A DNA stretch of 64,000 nt. Source: Hymenobacter lapidiphilus (GTDB taxonomy: Bacteria; Bacteroidota; Bacteroidia; Cytophagales; Hymenobacteraceae). Below, piece after piece: positions 32,725 through 40,844 of the stretch. Numbering within the stretch: the stretch's first letter is position 1; every line of letters begins with the position of its first letter. Location: assembly GCF_013377885.1 (NCBI RefSeq), contig NZ_JABKAU010000013.1, forward strand, positions 1 through 64,000, in the 5' to 3' direction. Under the pieces are notes generated by a model, which did no database searches, was not told the origin of the DNA, and was given only the letters and a program-made list of their open reading frames with translations. The translations under genes and the position numbers were made by a program.

Positions 32725-34389
32725 CTAGATGCCTTTATCCCGGTTCAGATCCTCGGCCGGAGCGGCGCCCAAAAATGGGTAGCGGTAGTCTACCACGGGT
32801 ACGAAGGTTTCCTTGATGGTGCGCGGCGACACCCAACGGAGCAGGTTGAGGATGGAACCGGCCTTGTCGTTGGTACCCGAAGCGCGGGCGCCGCCGAAGG
32901 GCTGCTGGCCCACCACGGCGCCGGTGGGCTTGTCGTTGATGTAGAAGTTGCCGGCGGCCTGCACCAGCTTGCGTGTAGCCAGGTCGATGGCGTAGCGGTC
33001 CTGCGAGAAAACAGCGCCGGTGAGGGCGTAGGGCGAAGTCTGGTCGACTACCTCCAGGGTTTCCTCGAACTTGTCGGCCTCGTACACATACACCGTTACC
33101 ACTGGCCCGAACAACTCCTCGCACATGGTCACGTACTTGGGGTCCTTGGTCACGATGACGGTGGGCTCGATGAAGTAGCCCTTCGACTTGTCGTAGCCGC
33201 CGCCGGCGATGATTTCCACGCTGCTGTCGGCCTTGGCGGCGTCGAGGTACTTGGCCAGCTTATCGAACGACTTCTCGTCGATAACCGCGTTGATGAAGTT
33301 GAAGAGGTCCTCCACGTCGCCCATTTTGAACGAGGCGAGGTCTTCCTTCACGTAGCCCAGAATCTCGTCGGCCAGGTTCGAAGGCAGGTACACTCGCGAA
33401 GCCGCCGAGCACTTCTGGCCCTGATACTCGAACGCCCCGCGCGAAATGCCCACGGCCACGGCCTTCGCGTGCGCCGATTTATGGGCCACGATGAAGTCCT
33501 TGCCGCCGGTTTCGCCCACGATGCGCGGGTAGGTTTTGTACTTGCTGATATTCTCGCCAATCGTCTTCCAGATGTGCTGGAACACGCCGGTCGAGCCCGT
33601 GAAGTGGATGCCCGCGAAGTCGGGATGCTGGAAAATGACGTTGCCGGCCGTCGGGCCGTCTACATATACTAGGTTGATGACGCCATCGGGCACGCCGGCT
33701 TCCTTGAACAGCTCCATCAGCACCTGGGCCGAGTAAATCTGGGTGTCGGCAGGCTTCCAGACCGTGACGTTGCCGAGCATGGCCGCCGAGGTGGGCAGGT
33801 TGCCGGCAATGGCCGTGAAGTTGAAGGGCGTGAGGGCGAAGATGAAGCCTTCCAGGGGGCGGTGCTCCAGGCGGTTCCACATACCGGGCATAGAAGCGGG
33901 CTGCTGCTTGTACAGCTCGCTCATGTAATGCACATTGAAGCGCAGGAAGTCGATGAATTCGCAGGCGGCGTCAATTTCAGCCTGGAAGGCGTTTTTGCTC
34001 TGGCCCAGCATGGTGGCCGCGTTGAGGCGGGCACGGTAGGGGCCGGCCAGCAGGTCGGCCGCTTTCAGGAAAATGGCGGCCCGCTGCTCCCAGGGCAGTT
34101 CGGCCCACTCGGTGCGAGCGGCCAGCGCGGCATCAATGGCCTGCTGCACATGCGAGGCGTCGCCGCGGTGGAAATGGCCCAGCGTGTGCTTATGGTCGTG
34201 GGGCGGGCTCATGCGCACAAGCTTGCCAGTGCGTACTTCCTGGCCACCAATGTGCATGGCAATATCGCGCTCCTGCTGCTTGAACTCCTTGAGCGTCTTG
34301 AGCAACTCAATGCGCTCAGGCGAATCGGGCGCGTAGCCCTTCACGGGCTCGTTAATCGGCAGCGGAACGTTAAAAAAGGCGTTGGCCAT
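32725..34389 (-). CDS. pruA: L-glutamate gamma-semialdehyde (1-pyrroline-5-carboxylate) dehydrogenase
   Basis: Oxidises glutamate semialdehyde, the product of proline breakdown, to glutamate with NAD+. Aldehyde dehydrogenase motifs: FNFTAIAGNLPTSAAMLGN, the glutamate region GETGGKDFIVAHKSA, and the nucleophile region FEYQGQKCSAASRVY. The C-terminal FGGARASGTNDKAGSILNLLRW is typical of the P5CDH subgroup. The 554 residues fit the mono-functional type of Bacteroidota, without a proline dehydrogenase domain. A proline dehydrogenase gene is not in the window. It is a single gene with its own terminator. Confidence 0.95.
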   Translation of the reverse strand: MANAFFNVPLPINEPVKGYAPDSPERIELLKTLKEFKQQERDIAMHIGGQEVRTGKLVRMSPPHDHKHTLGHFHRGDASHVQQAIDAALAARTEWAELPWEQRAAIFLKAADLLAGPYRARLNAATMLGQSKNAFQAEIDAACEFIDFLRFNVHYMSELYKQQPASMPGMWNRLEHRPLEGFIFALTPFNFTAIAGNLPTSAAMLGNVTVWKPADTQIYSAQVLMELFKEAGVPDGVINLVYVDGPTAGNVIFQHPDFAGIHFTGSTGVFQHIWKTIGENISKYKTYPRIVGETGGKDFIVAHKSAHAKAVAVGISRGAFEYQGQKCSAASRVYLPSNLADEILGYVKEDLASFKMGDVEDLFNFINAVIDEKSFDKLAKYLDAAKADSSVEIIAGGGYDKSKGYFIEPTVIVTKDPKYVTMCEELFGPVVTVYVYEADKFEETLEVVDQTSPYALTGAVFSQDRYAIDLATRKLVQAAGNFYINDKPTGAVVGQQPFGGARASGTNDKAGSILNLLRWVSPRTIKETFVPVVDYRYPFLGAAPAEDLNRDKGI

Positions 34390-34439
34390 AGAACGAAGGG
34401 GTTTTAATGGTGGGGTGGAGGGCTATACTACAAAGGTAA

Positions 34440-34516
34440 GGCTTCAGGATTATTGCCTTGTTATCAGTTGTAGGTTGTCAGTTGTTAGTCTGTTCCCGCG
34501 TATGCTGACAACTAAA
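34440..34516. repeat. R4-type spacer between pruA and the HMCES gene
   Basis: Contains TTATCAGTTGTAGGTTGTCAG and GCTGACAACTAAACTA, loosely inverted, with the same words as the nuoI-nuoJ and nuoB-nuoC spacers. Confidence 0.45.
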
Positions 34517-35191
34517 CTATGCTGGCTCCAGCACGGCCGGCTCGTTGTGGGCCGGCGAGTTCACCAGCTTGCTGATAACGTACTCACGCATCAGTTCGGT
34601 GGGGTAGGGGCGGAGCAAGGCCTGATGGTCGGCGGCTGATATGGTGTCGCTCAGCCAGTTGTGTTCAGCTTCGGGCCCTTCCAGAATCACGGGCATGCGG
34701 TGGTGTAGCGGCGCCATCAGGGCGTTGGGCTCGGTGGTGACGATGGTGAAGGTGGGCAGGATTTCGGCGGTGGCGCGGTCGAGCCACTCGTCCCAGAGGC
34801 CGGCAAAGGCGTAAGGCTGCCCCAATGTGAGCAGGATGCGGTGGGGCGTTTTGGGTGGCAGGCCGTGGGCTTCCTTCTGCTGCCACTCATAAAAGCTGTC
34901 GGCCAGCACCAGGCAGCGCCGCCGCTGGAGCAGCTGCCGGAACGAGGGCTTTTCGGCCAGCGTCTCGGCCCGGGCGTTGATGGGCTGGGGGCCGCTGGTG
35001 CGGTCCTTCACCCAGGCCGGCACCAGGCCCCACTGCATCAGCCGCACCTGGCTGGGCGCGGCGTTGGTAATCACGGGCAGGTGTTGGGAAGGCGCGGCGT
35101 TGTAAGTCGGGGCAAAATCTTCGGCCAGTTCGGCCCCGAAACGTTCTTTCAGCAGGCCAGCAGGGGAAATCAGCGAGTAACGTCCGCACAT
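34517..35191 (-). CDS. SOS response-associated peptidase, HMCES/YedK family
   Basis: Forms a covalent thiazolidine link to abasic sites in single-stranded DNA, shielding them. The start at 35191 is decisive: it makes the catalytic cysteine residue 2 (MCGRYSL), as the mechanism requires after Met removal; the longer frame is rejected. Other conserved points: INARAETLAEKPSF, CLVLADSFYEWQ (active-site Glu region) and LHHRMPVIL (His). The protein has 224 residues. No LexA-like box is visible upstream. It is a single gene flanked by an R2 element. Confidence 0.94.
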   Translation of the reverse strand: MCGRYSLISPAGLLKERFGAELAEDFAPTYNAAPSQHLPVITNAAPSQVRLMQWGLVPAWVKDRTSGPQPINARAETLAEKPSFRQLLQRRRCLVLADSFYEWQQKEAHGLPPKTPHRILLTLGQPYAFAGLWDEWLDRATAEILPTFTIVTTEPNALMAPLHHRMPVILEGPEAEHNWLSDTISAADHQALLRPYPTELMREYVISKLVNSPAHNEPAVLEPA

Positions 35192-35284
35192 AATCAAGGG
35201 AGGATGAGATGGGAGGGTCCGTTTACGCACTGAGGCGAAAGGGCGTTATCGGTTGCTGGGCAGAACGTCATTCAGAGTAAGTCG

Positions 35285-35390
35285 GGAGGGCGCTGTAGGG
35301 GCGGGGCTTGTCCCCGCCCGCCGTTCACGCCACTGCAACGGTTCCGTTCAACGGCGGGTGGGCACAAGCCCCGCCCCTACAGCGCCCTCC
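35285..35390. repeat. R2 GC-rich palindromic element, copy b
   Basis: GGAGGGCGCTGTAGGGGCGGGG... and its complement; the loop contains GCAACGGTTCCGTTCAACGG. The match continues weakly outward (AAGTCGGGAGGG versus AAGTTAGGAGGG in the complement). Confidence 0.88.
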
Positions 35391-35413
35391 TAACTTGGTT
35401 TAGCCACTTGAGT

Positions 35414-35962
35414 CTACACCCGCGTCAGCAGCTCCCGCACCTGCCGTTCCAGGTCAGTTTTGGAGCCCGTGTTGTGGAGTACGGCGTCGAAGTGGGGGTA
35501 GCCGTCGAGGGCGGTTTCGCTGGGGTGGGCGTCGTCGCGGGTACCGTCGCCGCGCTGGTGGAGCGGGTCGCCTTCCACGCGCAGCATCAGGCCGCCGCGG
35601 CTACGGATGAGGTCGGCTTCGTTGGGGAAGCGTACGTCGGGAATGAGGGTATGCTGGTCGGTGGGGAGCTTCGAGAAGAACGCCTGCACCCAGATATCGG
35701 GCTCCCAGAGGCGTAGCGCCAGGCCCACCTGCTGCAGCATCTCGCCGCGGGTGCGCCCGAAGGCGGGCAGCATTTCGGCCTTGCCGGGCTGCGAAAAGTA
35801 GGGCGCGGTGCCTTCGCCGGCCAGCGCCGCGCACACCTCTTTTATGGGCTCGCCCACCGAGCGGATGTGCCACTTGCGCTCGGGTTGCAACTGCTGCATG
35901 AGCCGGGCAACCGTGTCTTTGCCGCTGCCCCGCCGACCCGAAAAACCGATTAGTTTTACCAT
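35414..35962 (-). CDS. P-loop nucleotide kinase-like protein
   Basis: The ATG at 35962 puts the P-loop at the N terminus: MVKLIGFSGRRGSGKDTVAR (GRRGSGKDT, residues about 9-17). Further on are WHIRSVGEPIKEVCAALAGEG (LID or substrate helix), LRLWEPDIWVQAFF, LIPDVRFPNEADLIRSRGG (the D-VRFPNE motif seen in phage-type dNMP kinases) and LMLRVEGDP. The protein has 182 residues and is cytosolic. The D-x-RF-x-NE motif points to the deoxynucleoside monophosphate kinase family, which phosphorylates dNMPs; the actual substrate is uncertain. It is a single gene between R2 and R1 elements. Confidence 0.8.
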   Translation of the reverse strand: MVKLIGFSGRRGSGKDTVARLMQQLQPERKWHIRSVGEPIKEVCAALAGEGTAPYFSQPGKAEMLPAFGRTRGEMLQQVGLALRLWEPDIWVQAFFSKLPTDQHTLIPDVRFPNEADLIRSRGGLMLRVEGDPLHQRGDGTRDDAHPSETALDGYPHFDAVLHNTGSKTDLERQVRELLTRV

Positions 35963-36014
35963 CTGGCAAAGGTAGTAGCCAGAGATGTTTAGGAAGTGCC
36001 TAGAAGTAATCGAA

Positions 36015-36112
36015 CCGTCATGCTGAGCTTGCCGAAGCATCTCTACCGCTTCGTTGCAACCGTCGGGATCAGCATTGCGGTAGAGATGCTTCGGCAAGCT
36101 CAGCATGACGTT
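36015..36112. repeat. R1 palindromic element, copy i
   Basis: ACCGTCATGCTGAGCTTGCCGAAGCATCTCTACCGC pairs with the right arm ending AGCATGACG. The loop has GCTTCGTTGCAACCGTCGGG. On the left, GTTTAGGAAGTGCCTAGAAGT (35987-36007) resembles the outer arm of copies c and k. Confidence 0.9.
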
Positions 36113-36140
36113 CTTCTGGTTTTCTACCCTGCTTCTTGGC

Positions 36141-36836
36141 CTACAAGAACCCCTTCAACTCGCTCAGGCAGCTGATTTCGTAGGTTACCTGATTGAAGTG
36201 GCGGCGTTTGTCGGGGTTGAAATACACCTGGTCGAGGCCGGCGTTGTAGGCCCCCAGCACGTCGCACTCCAGGTTGTCGCCCACCATCAGGCTCTCGGCG
36301 GCGGTGGCGCCGCTACGCTCCAGCGCGTGCTGGAAAATGCGCGTATCGGGCTTGAGGTGGCCGCAGCACTCCGACGTCACTATCTCCCGGAAGTAGTCGG
36401 TCAGGTTGGAAGACTGCAGCTTTACGTGCTGCACGTCGCGGAAGCCGTTGGTGATTAGGTGCAGCTCGTAGCCCTTGTCGCGCAGATAGTCCAACACCTC
36501 GTGGGTGTGCGGGAATACGGCCGATTTAAGGGGCAGAATATCGGTGAATTGCTCCGACATATCGGCCGGCGAATCGGCCTCCGCGAGGCCCAGCTTGCTG
36601 AACGTGCGCGGAAACCGGGTGGCCCGCAGCTGTTGCTGCCCGATTTTGCCGTTCTGATACAGTCGCCACAGCCCATGGTTGATATCCGAGTATACCCGAA
36701 TAAATTCCTCGACCGTGAAGGTGCCGTAGCGGCTCAGGTCGTGCTCCTCATACAGGTGGCGCAGGGTTTGGTCGGCGTTGGCTTCAAAGTCCCACAGCGT
36801 ATGGTCGAGGTCGAAGAAGAGGTGGCGGTATTTCAC
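36141..36836 (-). CDS. YjjG-type noncanonical pyrimidine nucleotidase (HAD superfamily)
   Basis: HAD phosphatase of the YjjG group, which dephosphorylates noncanonical or damaged nucleoside monophosphates (house-cleaning). Motif I is FFDLDHTLWDFEANAD near the N terminus, motif II LITNG, and motif III/IV ESLMVGDNLECDVLGAYNAG; the CLKPD-like segment CCGHLKPDTRIFQ is diagnostic for this branch. A GTG at 36836 gives 231 residues, the normal length; an upstream ATG at 36905 would add 23 residues with no family match. It is 69 nt downstream of the ferredoxin-like gene and possibly co-transcribed. Confidence 0.9.
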   Translation of the reverse strand: MKYRHLFFDLDHTLWDFEANADQTLRHLYEEHDLSRYGTFTVEEFIRVYSDINHGLWRLYQNGKIGQQQLRATRFPRTFSKLGLAEADSPADMSEQFTDILPLKSAVFPHTHEVLDYLRDKGYELHLITNGFRDVQHVKLQSSNLTDYFREIVTSECCGHLKPDTRIFQHALERSGATAAESLMVGDNLECDVLGAYNAGLDQVYFNPDKRRHFNQVTYEISCLSELKGFL

Positions 36837-36905
36837 TGGTTGAGTGCTAAGGCGAAAGGTGAGTAATGGATAAGGAGCCAATGCGGCCGGATGTATAATA
36901 GGCAA

Positions 36906-37232
36906 TCAATCAAGCTGTAACCGTTTTACAACCCGGCCCTCGCCCAGATGTTCGCGTACGATTTCGGCGGCGTCGCGGGGGCGCACGTCGCCGTAGGCTA
37001 CGCCTTCGGGATAGATGATAAGGGCCGCGCCGGCGCCCTTTTTGCACTGCTTGCACAAATCGAGGCAGTTGCAGGTCTGCACCCGCACCTTGCGCTTCTC
37101 GCCGTCCAGTAGCCTGGTTTTTAGGCCCTGGGTTTTCAGCTCCTGCTTGAGGGCCTTGGCCACGTCGCGGCCGATTTCGTCCTTCTGGGCCGCGCACACA
37201 AACACCCGGGCCGCCTTATCAACTGATTTCAC
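36906..37232 (-). CDS. Thioredoxin-like [2Fe-2S] ferredoxin
   Basis: A 108-residue cytosolic protein with the NuoE-like 2Fe-2S fold: VFVCAAQKDE near the start, then VQTCNCLDLCKQCKKG, with spacing CxC...CxxC in place of the usual C-x4-C/C-x3-C ligands; the cysteine set (about Cys12, 50, 52, 56, 59) allows one cluster. LIIYPEGVAYGDV and a C-terminal helix complete the fold. The start is GTG, since no ATG is available in the right place. Its electron partner is unknown. Confidence 0.85.
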   Translation of the reverse strand: MKSVDKAARVFVCAAQKDEIGRDVAKALKQELKTQGLKTRLLDGEKRKVRVQTCNCLDLCKQCKKGAGAALIIYPEGVAYGDVRPRDAAEIVREHLGEGRVVKRLQLD

Positions 37233-37258
37233 GCTTGATTCTATTGAAAGTTGATCGT

Positions 37259-37320
37259 GAGTAGTTGGTATTCCGCGGAAACCTCCGTGAGTACGACTTC
37301 CCGCTCACTACCAACTACTC
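37259..37320. repeat. Short inverted repeat between the ferredoxin and ArsR genes
   Basis: GAGTAGTTGGTA (37259-37270) and TACCAACTACTC (37309-37320) are perfect 12-nt inverted arms around a 38-nt interior that contains TTCCGCGGAA. The words recall the R4 spacers. It may act as a terminator for the ArsR gene, but no T run follows on the minus strand. Confidence 0.55.
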
Positions 37321-37324
37321 CGTA

Positions 37325-37711
37325 CTACTGGCCTTGCCAGCGGCGGTTTTGGAGCTTGTACGCAGCCAGCTCGCGGTTCGACCATAGGGTCTGGTAGATT
37401 TTCTGGTCCTGCGTCAGCTGGGCGTCGCGCTCCATGTAACCCAGCAGCTGGCGCAATAAATCCAGGGCTTCGTCTTTGATGAAGTAGAACACCCAATTAT
37501 CGAGGCGGCGGGAGCTGACGAGGCCGGCGCTGCGCAGGTGGGCCAACTGGCGCGAGGTTTTGGTCTGGGAGAAGTCGAGCACCTGTTCCAGATCAGAAAT
37601 GCACATTTCCTGGTTGCGCCACAGCAGATGCAGGATGCGCACCCGGCTTTCGTCGGCCAGGGCCTTGAATACTTGCTGGCCAAATGCAACGGTAAAGTGT
37701 TTGAGACGCAT
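37325..37711 (-). CDS. ArsR-family winged-helix transcriptional regulator
   Basis: A 128-residue DNA-binding protein. The ATG at 37711 is chosen (MRLKHFTVAFGQQVFKALAD). The wHTH is in LADESRVRILHLLWRNQEMCISDLEQVLDFSQTKTSRQLAHLRSAGLVSSRR, the pattern of ArsR/SmtB repressors. The single cysteine in EMCISDLE stands near the alpha-3 metal site, but the classic CxC pair is missing, so metal sensing is uncertain. It is divergent from the surface-protein gene at 37821, with the candidate promoter of that gene in the 109-bp gap, so it may regulate either gene. Confidence 0.9.
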   Translation of the reverse strand: MRLKHFTVAFGQQVFKALADESRVRILHLLWRNQEMCISDLEQVLDFSQTKTSRQLAHLRSAGLVSSRRLDNWVFYFIKDEALDLLRQLLGYMERDAQLTQDQKIYQTLWSNRELAAYKLQNRRWQGQ

Positions 37712-37803
37712 CTTTAGGCGAAAGCGGGAGACAAGGGCGGCCACCGAACCCCGGCGCCGGCCCGAATTTAAGCCAAACCCGCCAGCAGCCCCCGAAAGTG
37801 CCG

Positions 37804-37811
37804 TATCTTTG
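37804..37811 (+). promoter_or_regulatory. Candidate -7 box for the 37821 gene
   Basis: TATCTTTG matches TAnnTTTG exactly but is only 9 nt before the ATG, so the transcript would be nearly leaderless. No strong -33 TTG was found. Confidence 0.5.
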
Positions 37812-37820
37812 GTATTCCTA

Positions 37821-38519
37821 ATGACTTATCTGCCCGCTTTGAGTTCGGTTCGAGTTTATTTTCTGCTTACGGCGCTGCTGTTGGCCCTGGGCCTGCTGCT
37901 GACGCCCGGTGCGGCTCAGGCCCAGGGCCAGCGGCCGGTCGTGCAGTTCACCGGCATTGTGGCCTCCGGCGACTCGTTGCTGGGCGTGCCCGGCGCGGCC
38001 ATCTTCGTGCCCAAGGCCGGGCGCGGCACGTCCAGCAACGAGTACGGCTACTTTTCGCTTCCCGTGCTGGCCGGCGACAGTATCGTGATCCGCAGCCTGG
38101 GCTACCGTAACCAGTACGTTATCGTGCCCGAAACCTACCCGCGCCAGAGCTACTCGGTTATTGTGCAGCTGCAGGAAGACGCCACCATTCTGCCCGAAGT
38201 CCGCATTTTTCCCTATGCCACCGAGCGGGCCTTCAAGGAGGCGTTTCTGGCCATGAAGCCCCCTTCGGAGAACGACCGTTCGGCCGCCGAAAAGCTCAAC
38301 GAGCAAACCATGCGCCGCATGTTTAACACGCTGCCCGTTACCAGCATGGGCAACTACCGCCAAGCCATGCAGGCCCAGCAGCAGGACCAGCAGCGCCGTA
38401 TGGGTTTTGGCGCCACGCCGGCTACCAACAACCCGCTGCTCAACCCCTTCAGCTGGCTGCAGCTCATCAAGCAGGTAAAATCCGGCGAGTTCAAGAAGAA
38501 AGAAGGCATAGATTATTAG
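37821..38519 (+). CDS. Exported protein with a carboxypeptidase-regulatory-like domain
   Basis: The ATG at 37821 gives a signal peptide (YFLLTALLLALGLLLTPGAAQAQ, about residues 13-35). Residues about 40-120 are a CarboxypepD_reg-like beta domain: VVQFTGIVASGDSLLGVPGAAIFVPKAGRG, NEYGYFSLPVLAGDSIVIRSLGYRN, SYSVIVQLQEDATILPEVRIFPY. This is the domain found at the start of TonB-linked receptors and in stand-alone proteins. The C-terminal half is Gln/Asn-rich and helical and ends KKKEGIDY. The protein has 232 residues, exported to the periplasm or outer membrane. Role unknown. Confidence 0.85.
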   Translation: MTYLPALSSVRVYFLLTALLLALGLLLTPGAAQAQGQRPVVQFTGIVASGDSLLGVPGAAIFVPKAGRGTSSNEYGYFSLPVLAGDSIVIRSLGYRNQYVIVPETYPRQSYSVIVQLQEDATILPEVRIFPYATERAFKEAFLAMKPPSENDRSAAEKLNEQTMRRMFNTLPVTSMGNYRQAMQAQQQDQQRRMGFGATPATNNPLLNPFSWLQLIKQVKSGEFKKKEGIDY

Positions 38520-38643
38520 GGAAAGAGTAAAGGCATTCTTCGCTTCGCGCTGAAATGACGTTCCATTTATCATCTCACCAACCATAACCCTGCCGGCCGT
38601 TTCCTGGTAAAGGAAGTGTTTGACCTCACGCATTCTCCTGTTT

Positions 38644-40026
38644 ATGGATACCAACCTGCCGCAAACCACCCAGCCCCGCATCGTCATCATCGGGTGCGGC
38701 TTTGCCGGGCTCCGGCTGGCCAAAGACTTGGCGGAGCTGCCGGTGCAGGTCGTCGTCATCGACCGGAATAACTACCACAACTTCCAGCCCCTGCTGTATC
38801 AGGTGGCTACTGGTGCCCTCGAAGCCGACAGCATCGCCTATCCGATTCGGAAGATTTTTGCCGGTCAGACCAATTTTTTCTTCCGCATGGCCGATGTGGA
38901 GCGGGTCGATACGGCGCGTAACGTACTGGAAACCAACATCGGGGAGATTCGATACGACCACCTGATACTGGCGACCGGCTCGCTGACCAACTTCTTCGGA
39001 CTCGACAGCATCGAGCAGAATGCCATGCAGATCAAGAGCGTGCCTAACGCCCTGAATTTGCGCAGTTACCTGTTTCAGAACTTCGAGAAGGCCATCCTGA
39101 CCGAAGACCCGGCCCAGCGCCAGGCCCTGATGAATGTGGTAGTAGTGGGCGGTGGCCCTACGGGCGTCGAAATATGCGGCTCGCTGGCTGAAATGCGCAA
39201 GGATGTGCTGCCCAAAGACTACCCCGAGCTCGACCTCAAGCAGATGGAAATCTACCTCATTGAGGCGGGGGCTGAAGTGCTGGGGCCGATGAGCAAGGAG
39301 TCGCAGGTGCAGGCCAAGCACTACCTCGAAGAGATGGGCATTCACCTGCGCCTCAACACCCACGCCCAGCGCTACGAAAACGGCCGTATCTACTATTCCG
39401 ATACCGAATTTATCCGTACCCAGAACCTGATTTGGGCGGCCGGCGTGAACGGGGCGGCCCTCGACGGCCTGCCCGAAAACGTGGTGGCCCGCAACAAGCG
39501 CGTGGGCGTAGACACCCAGAACCGGGTGCTGGGCCTGCGCAACGTGTACGCCATCGGCGACGTGGCCAACATGGAAACTACCGAAATGCCCCGCGGCTAC
39601 CCCATGCTGGCCCCGGTGGCCATTCAGCAGGCCGAGCAGCTGGCGGCCAACCTAGAGCGGCTGCTCCGGGGCGAGGAGCTGCAGCCGTTTAAGTACACCA
39701 ACAAAGGCAGCATGGCCATTGTAGGCCGCAACCGGGCCGTCGTCGACTTGCCCGGCGACCTGCACTTCGGCGGCTTCATGGGCTGGCTTACCTGGCTGTT
39801 TGTGCATTTGATGACGCTGGTGGGCTTCCGCAACAAGGCCGTTACGCTCATCAGCTGGGCCATCAGCTACTTCAGCTCCGACAAGGCCCTGCGCCTTATC
39901 ATCCGCCCCTTCAAGCGCCACGATTTCGACGAAGTAACCGGCGTGAAAGCGGCCGAGCACAAAGCCGCCACCGCTAGCTACATTCCGCCCGTCCCGTCGC
40001 CCGAAGCCCCGGTGGTGGGTGGCTAA
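38644..40026 (+). CDS. ndh: Type II NADH dehydrogenase (NDH-2), NAD(P)/FAD-dependent
   Basis: Membrane-associated flavoprotein that passes electrons from NADH to quinone without pumping protons, an alternative to the nuo complex in the same window. The FAD-binding dinucleotide fold is IVIIGCGFAGLRLAKDL at residues about 11-27; the NADH-binding one is MNVVVVGGGPTGVEICGSL near 170. The conserved second FAD motif is NVYAIGDVANMET. The C-terminal part, LTWLFVHLMTLVGFRNKAVTLISW, is the amphipathic membrane-binding region. The protein has 460 residues. It converges on the aldolase gene with a very strong bidirectional hairpin between. Confidence 0.93.
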   Translation: MDTNLPQTTQPRIVIIGCGFAGLRLAKDLAELPVQVVVIDRNNYHNFQPLLYQVATGALEADSIAYPIRKIFAGQTNFFFRMADVERVDTARNVLETNIGEIRYDHLILATGSLTNFFGLDSIEQNAMQIKSVPNALNLRSYLFQNFEKAILTEDPAQRQALMNVVVVGGGPTGVEICGSLAEMRKDVLPKDYPELDLKQMEIYLIEAGAEVLGPMSKESQVQAKHYLEEMGIHLRLNTHAQRYENGRIYYSDTEFIRTQNLIWAAGVNGAALDGLPENVVARNKRVGVDTQNRVLGLRNVYAIGDVANMETTEMPRGYPMLAPVAIQQAEQLAANLERLLRGEELQPFKYTNKGSMAIVGRNRAVVDLPGDLHFGGFMGWLTWLFVHLMTLVGFRNKAVTLISWAISYFSSDKALRLIIRPFKRHDFDEVTGVKAAEHKAATASYIPPVPSPEAPVVGG

Positions 40027-40033
40027 TGATAAC

Positions 40034-40101
40034 CGGACTTGCTTCCATAGCAAAGGCCTCTGTCCAACCAGATAGAGGCCTTTGCTATGGAAGCAAGTCC
40101 G
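40034..40101. terminator. Very long bidirectional terminator between ndh and the aldolase gene
   Basis: Perfect arms of about 28 nt (CGGACTTGCTTCCATAGCAA... and complement) around a short GTCCAACCAGAT loop. Each gene stop lies within 10 nt. The length is well beyond a normal terminator, so it could also be a small mobile hairpin. Confidence 0.75.
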
Positions 40102-40102
40102 A

Positions 40103-40753
40103 CTACCCCGCCGGTCGTAGCGCCGCTAGTAGCTCCTGTAGGTGCGCCGTAAGCTTGGCGGGTTCGGTGGTATCAAGCAGGCGGGCATCGAGGCCCACGC
40201 AGGTAGCGCCGGCTGTTTGCCACTCGGCCATCGTTGCCACGGTGGGCTGAATGCCGCCGGTGGCCATAAGGGGCACGTGGGGCAACGGGCCGCGCAGAAT
40301 GGCCAGGTAGGCGGGCGTGAGGTAAGCCGAGGGGTACAGCTTGACCAGCGTGGCACCCAACTGGTGGGCAGCGTACACCTCGTTCAGCGTCTGGGCGCCG
40401 GGCAGCCAGGCCAAGTCGTGGCTGCGGCAGATGGCAGCTACCTCGGGACTGGTGATGGGCTGGATAATGAAGTCGGCACCGGCCTCAATGAAGCGGCCGG
40501 CCTCTTCGGGCGTGTAGATGGTGCCGGCCCCCAGCAGTAAATCGGGGTATTCGGCCTCCACGTAGCGCTGGAGCCGGGCGAATATGGCGGGCGCATCCTC
40601 TCCGCGGTTGGTAAACTCGAACAGCCGCAACCCGGCCGCGTACCCGGCTGCCAGCACCGTGCGGGCGTACTCCTCGGAGGCGTGGTAGAAAACCGGAATT
40701 AGCGGGTGCTGCCGGGCCTGGGCCAGCATGTGGGCCGAAGAGAATGAAGCCAT
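40103..40753 (-). CDS. eda: 2-dehydro-3-deoxy-phosphogluconate / 4-hydroxy-2-oxoglutarate aldolase
   Basis: Class I aldolase that splits KDPG into pyruvate and glyceraldehyde 3-phosphate (Entner-Doudoroff and hexuronate pathways). The catalytic Glu lies in LRLFEFTNRGEDA near residue 48, and the Schiff-base Lys in ATLVKLYPSAYLTPAYL near 138. GAGTIYTPEEAGRFIEAGADFIIQP and LMATGGIQPT supply the phosphate-binding loops. The protein has 216 residues. No Edd or KDG kinase gene is in the neighbourhood. Confidence 0.94.
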   Translation of the reverse strand: MASFSSAHMLAQARQHPLIPVFYHASEEYARTVLAAGYAAGLRLFEFTNRGEDAPAIFARLQRYVEAEYPDLLLGAGTIYTPEEAGRFIEAGADFIIQPITSPEVAAICRSHDLAWLPGAQTLNEVYAAHQLGATLVKLYPSAYLTPAYLAILRGPLPHVPLMATGGIQPTVATMAEWQTAGATCVGLDARLLDTTEPAKLTAHLQELLAALRPAG

Positions 40754-40844
40754 AGGAAGTGCGAGGATTAGCTAGTGGGTTTACGTTCTGGCGGCACGAA
40801 CGGTCAGCCAGATGGGCCCGGACATCATACTCGCTAATATGCCG

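Noticed and set aside
38521..38643. Possible R1 remnant before ndh (CATTCTTCGCTTCGCGCTGAAATGACG)
   Set aside because: Only one end resembles R1 and no inverted partner is present, so it is not listed as a copy.
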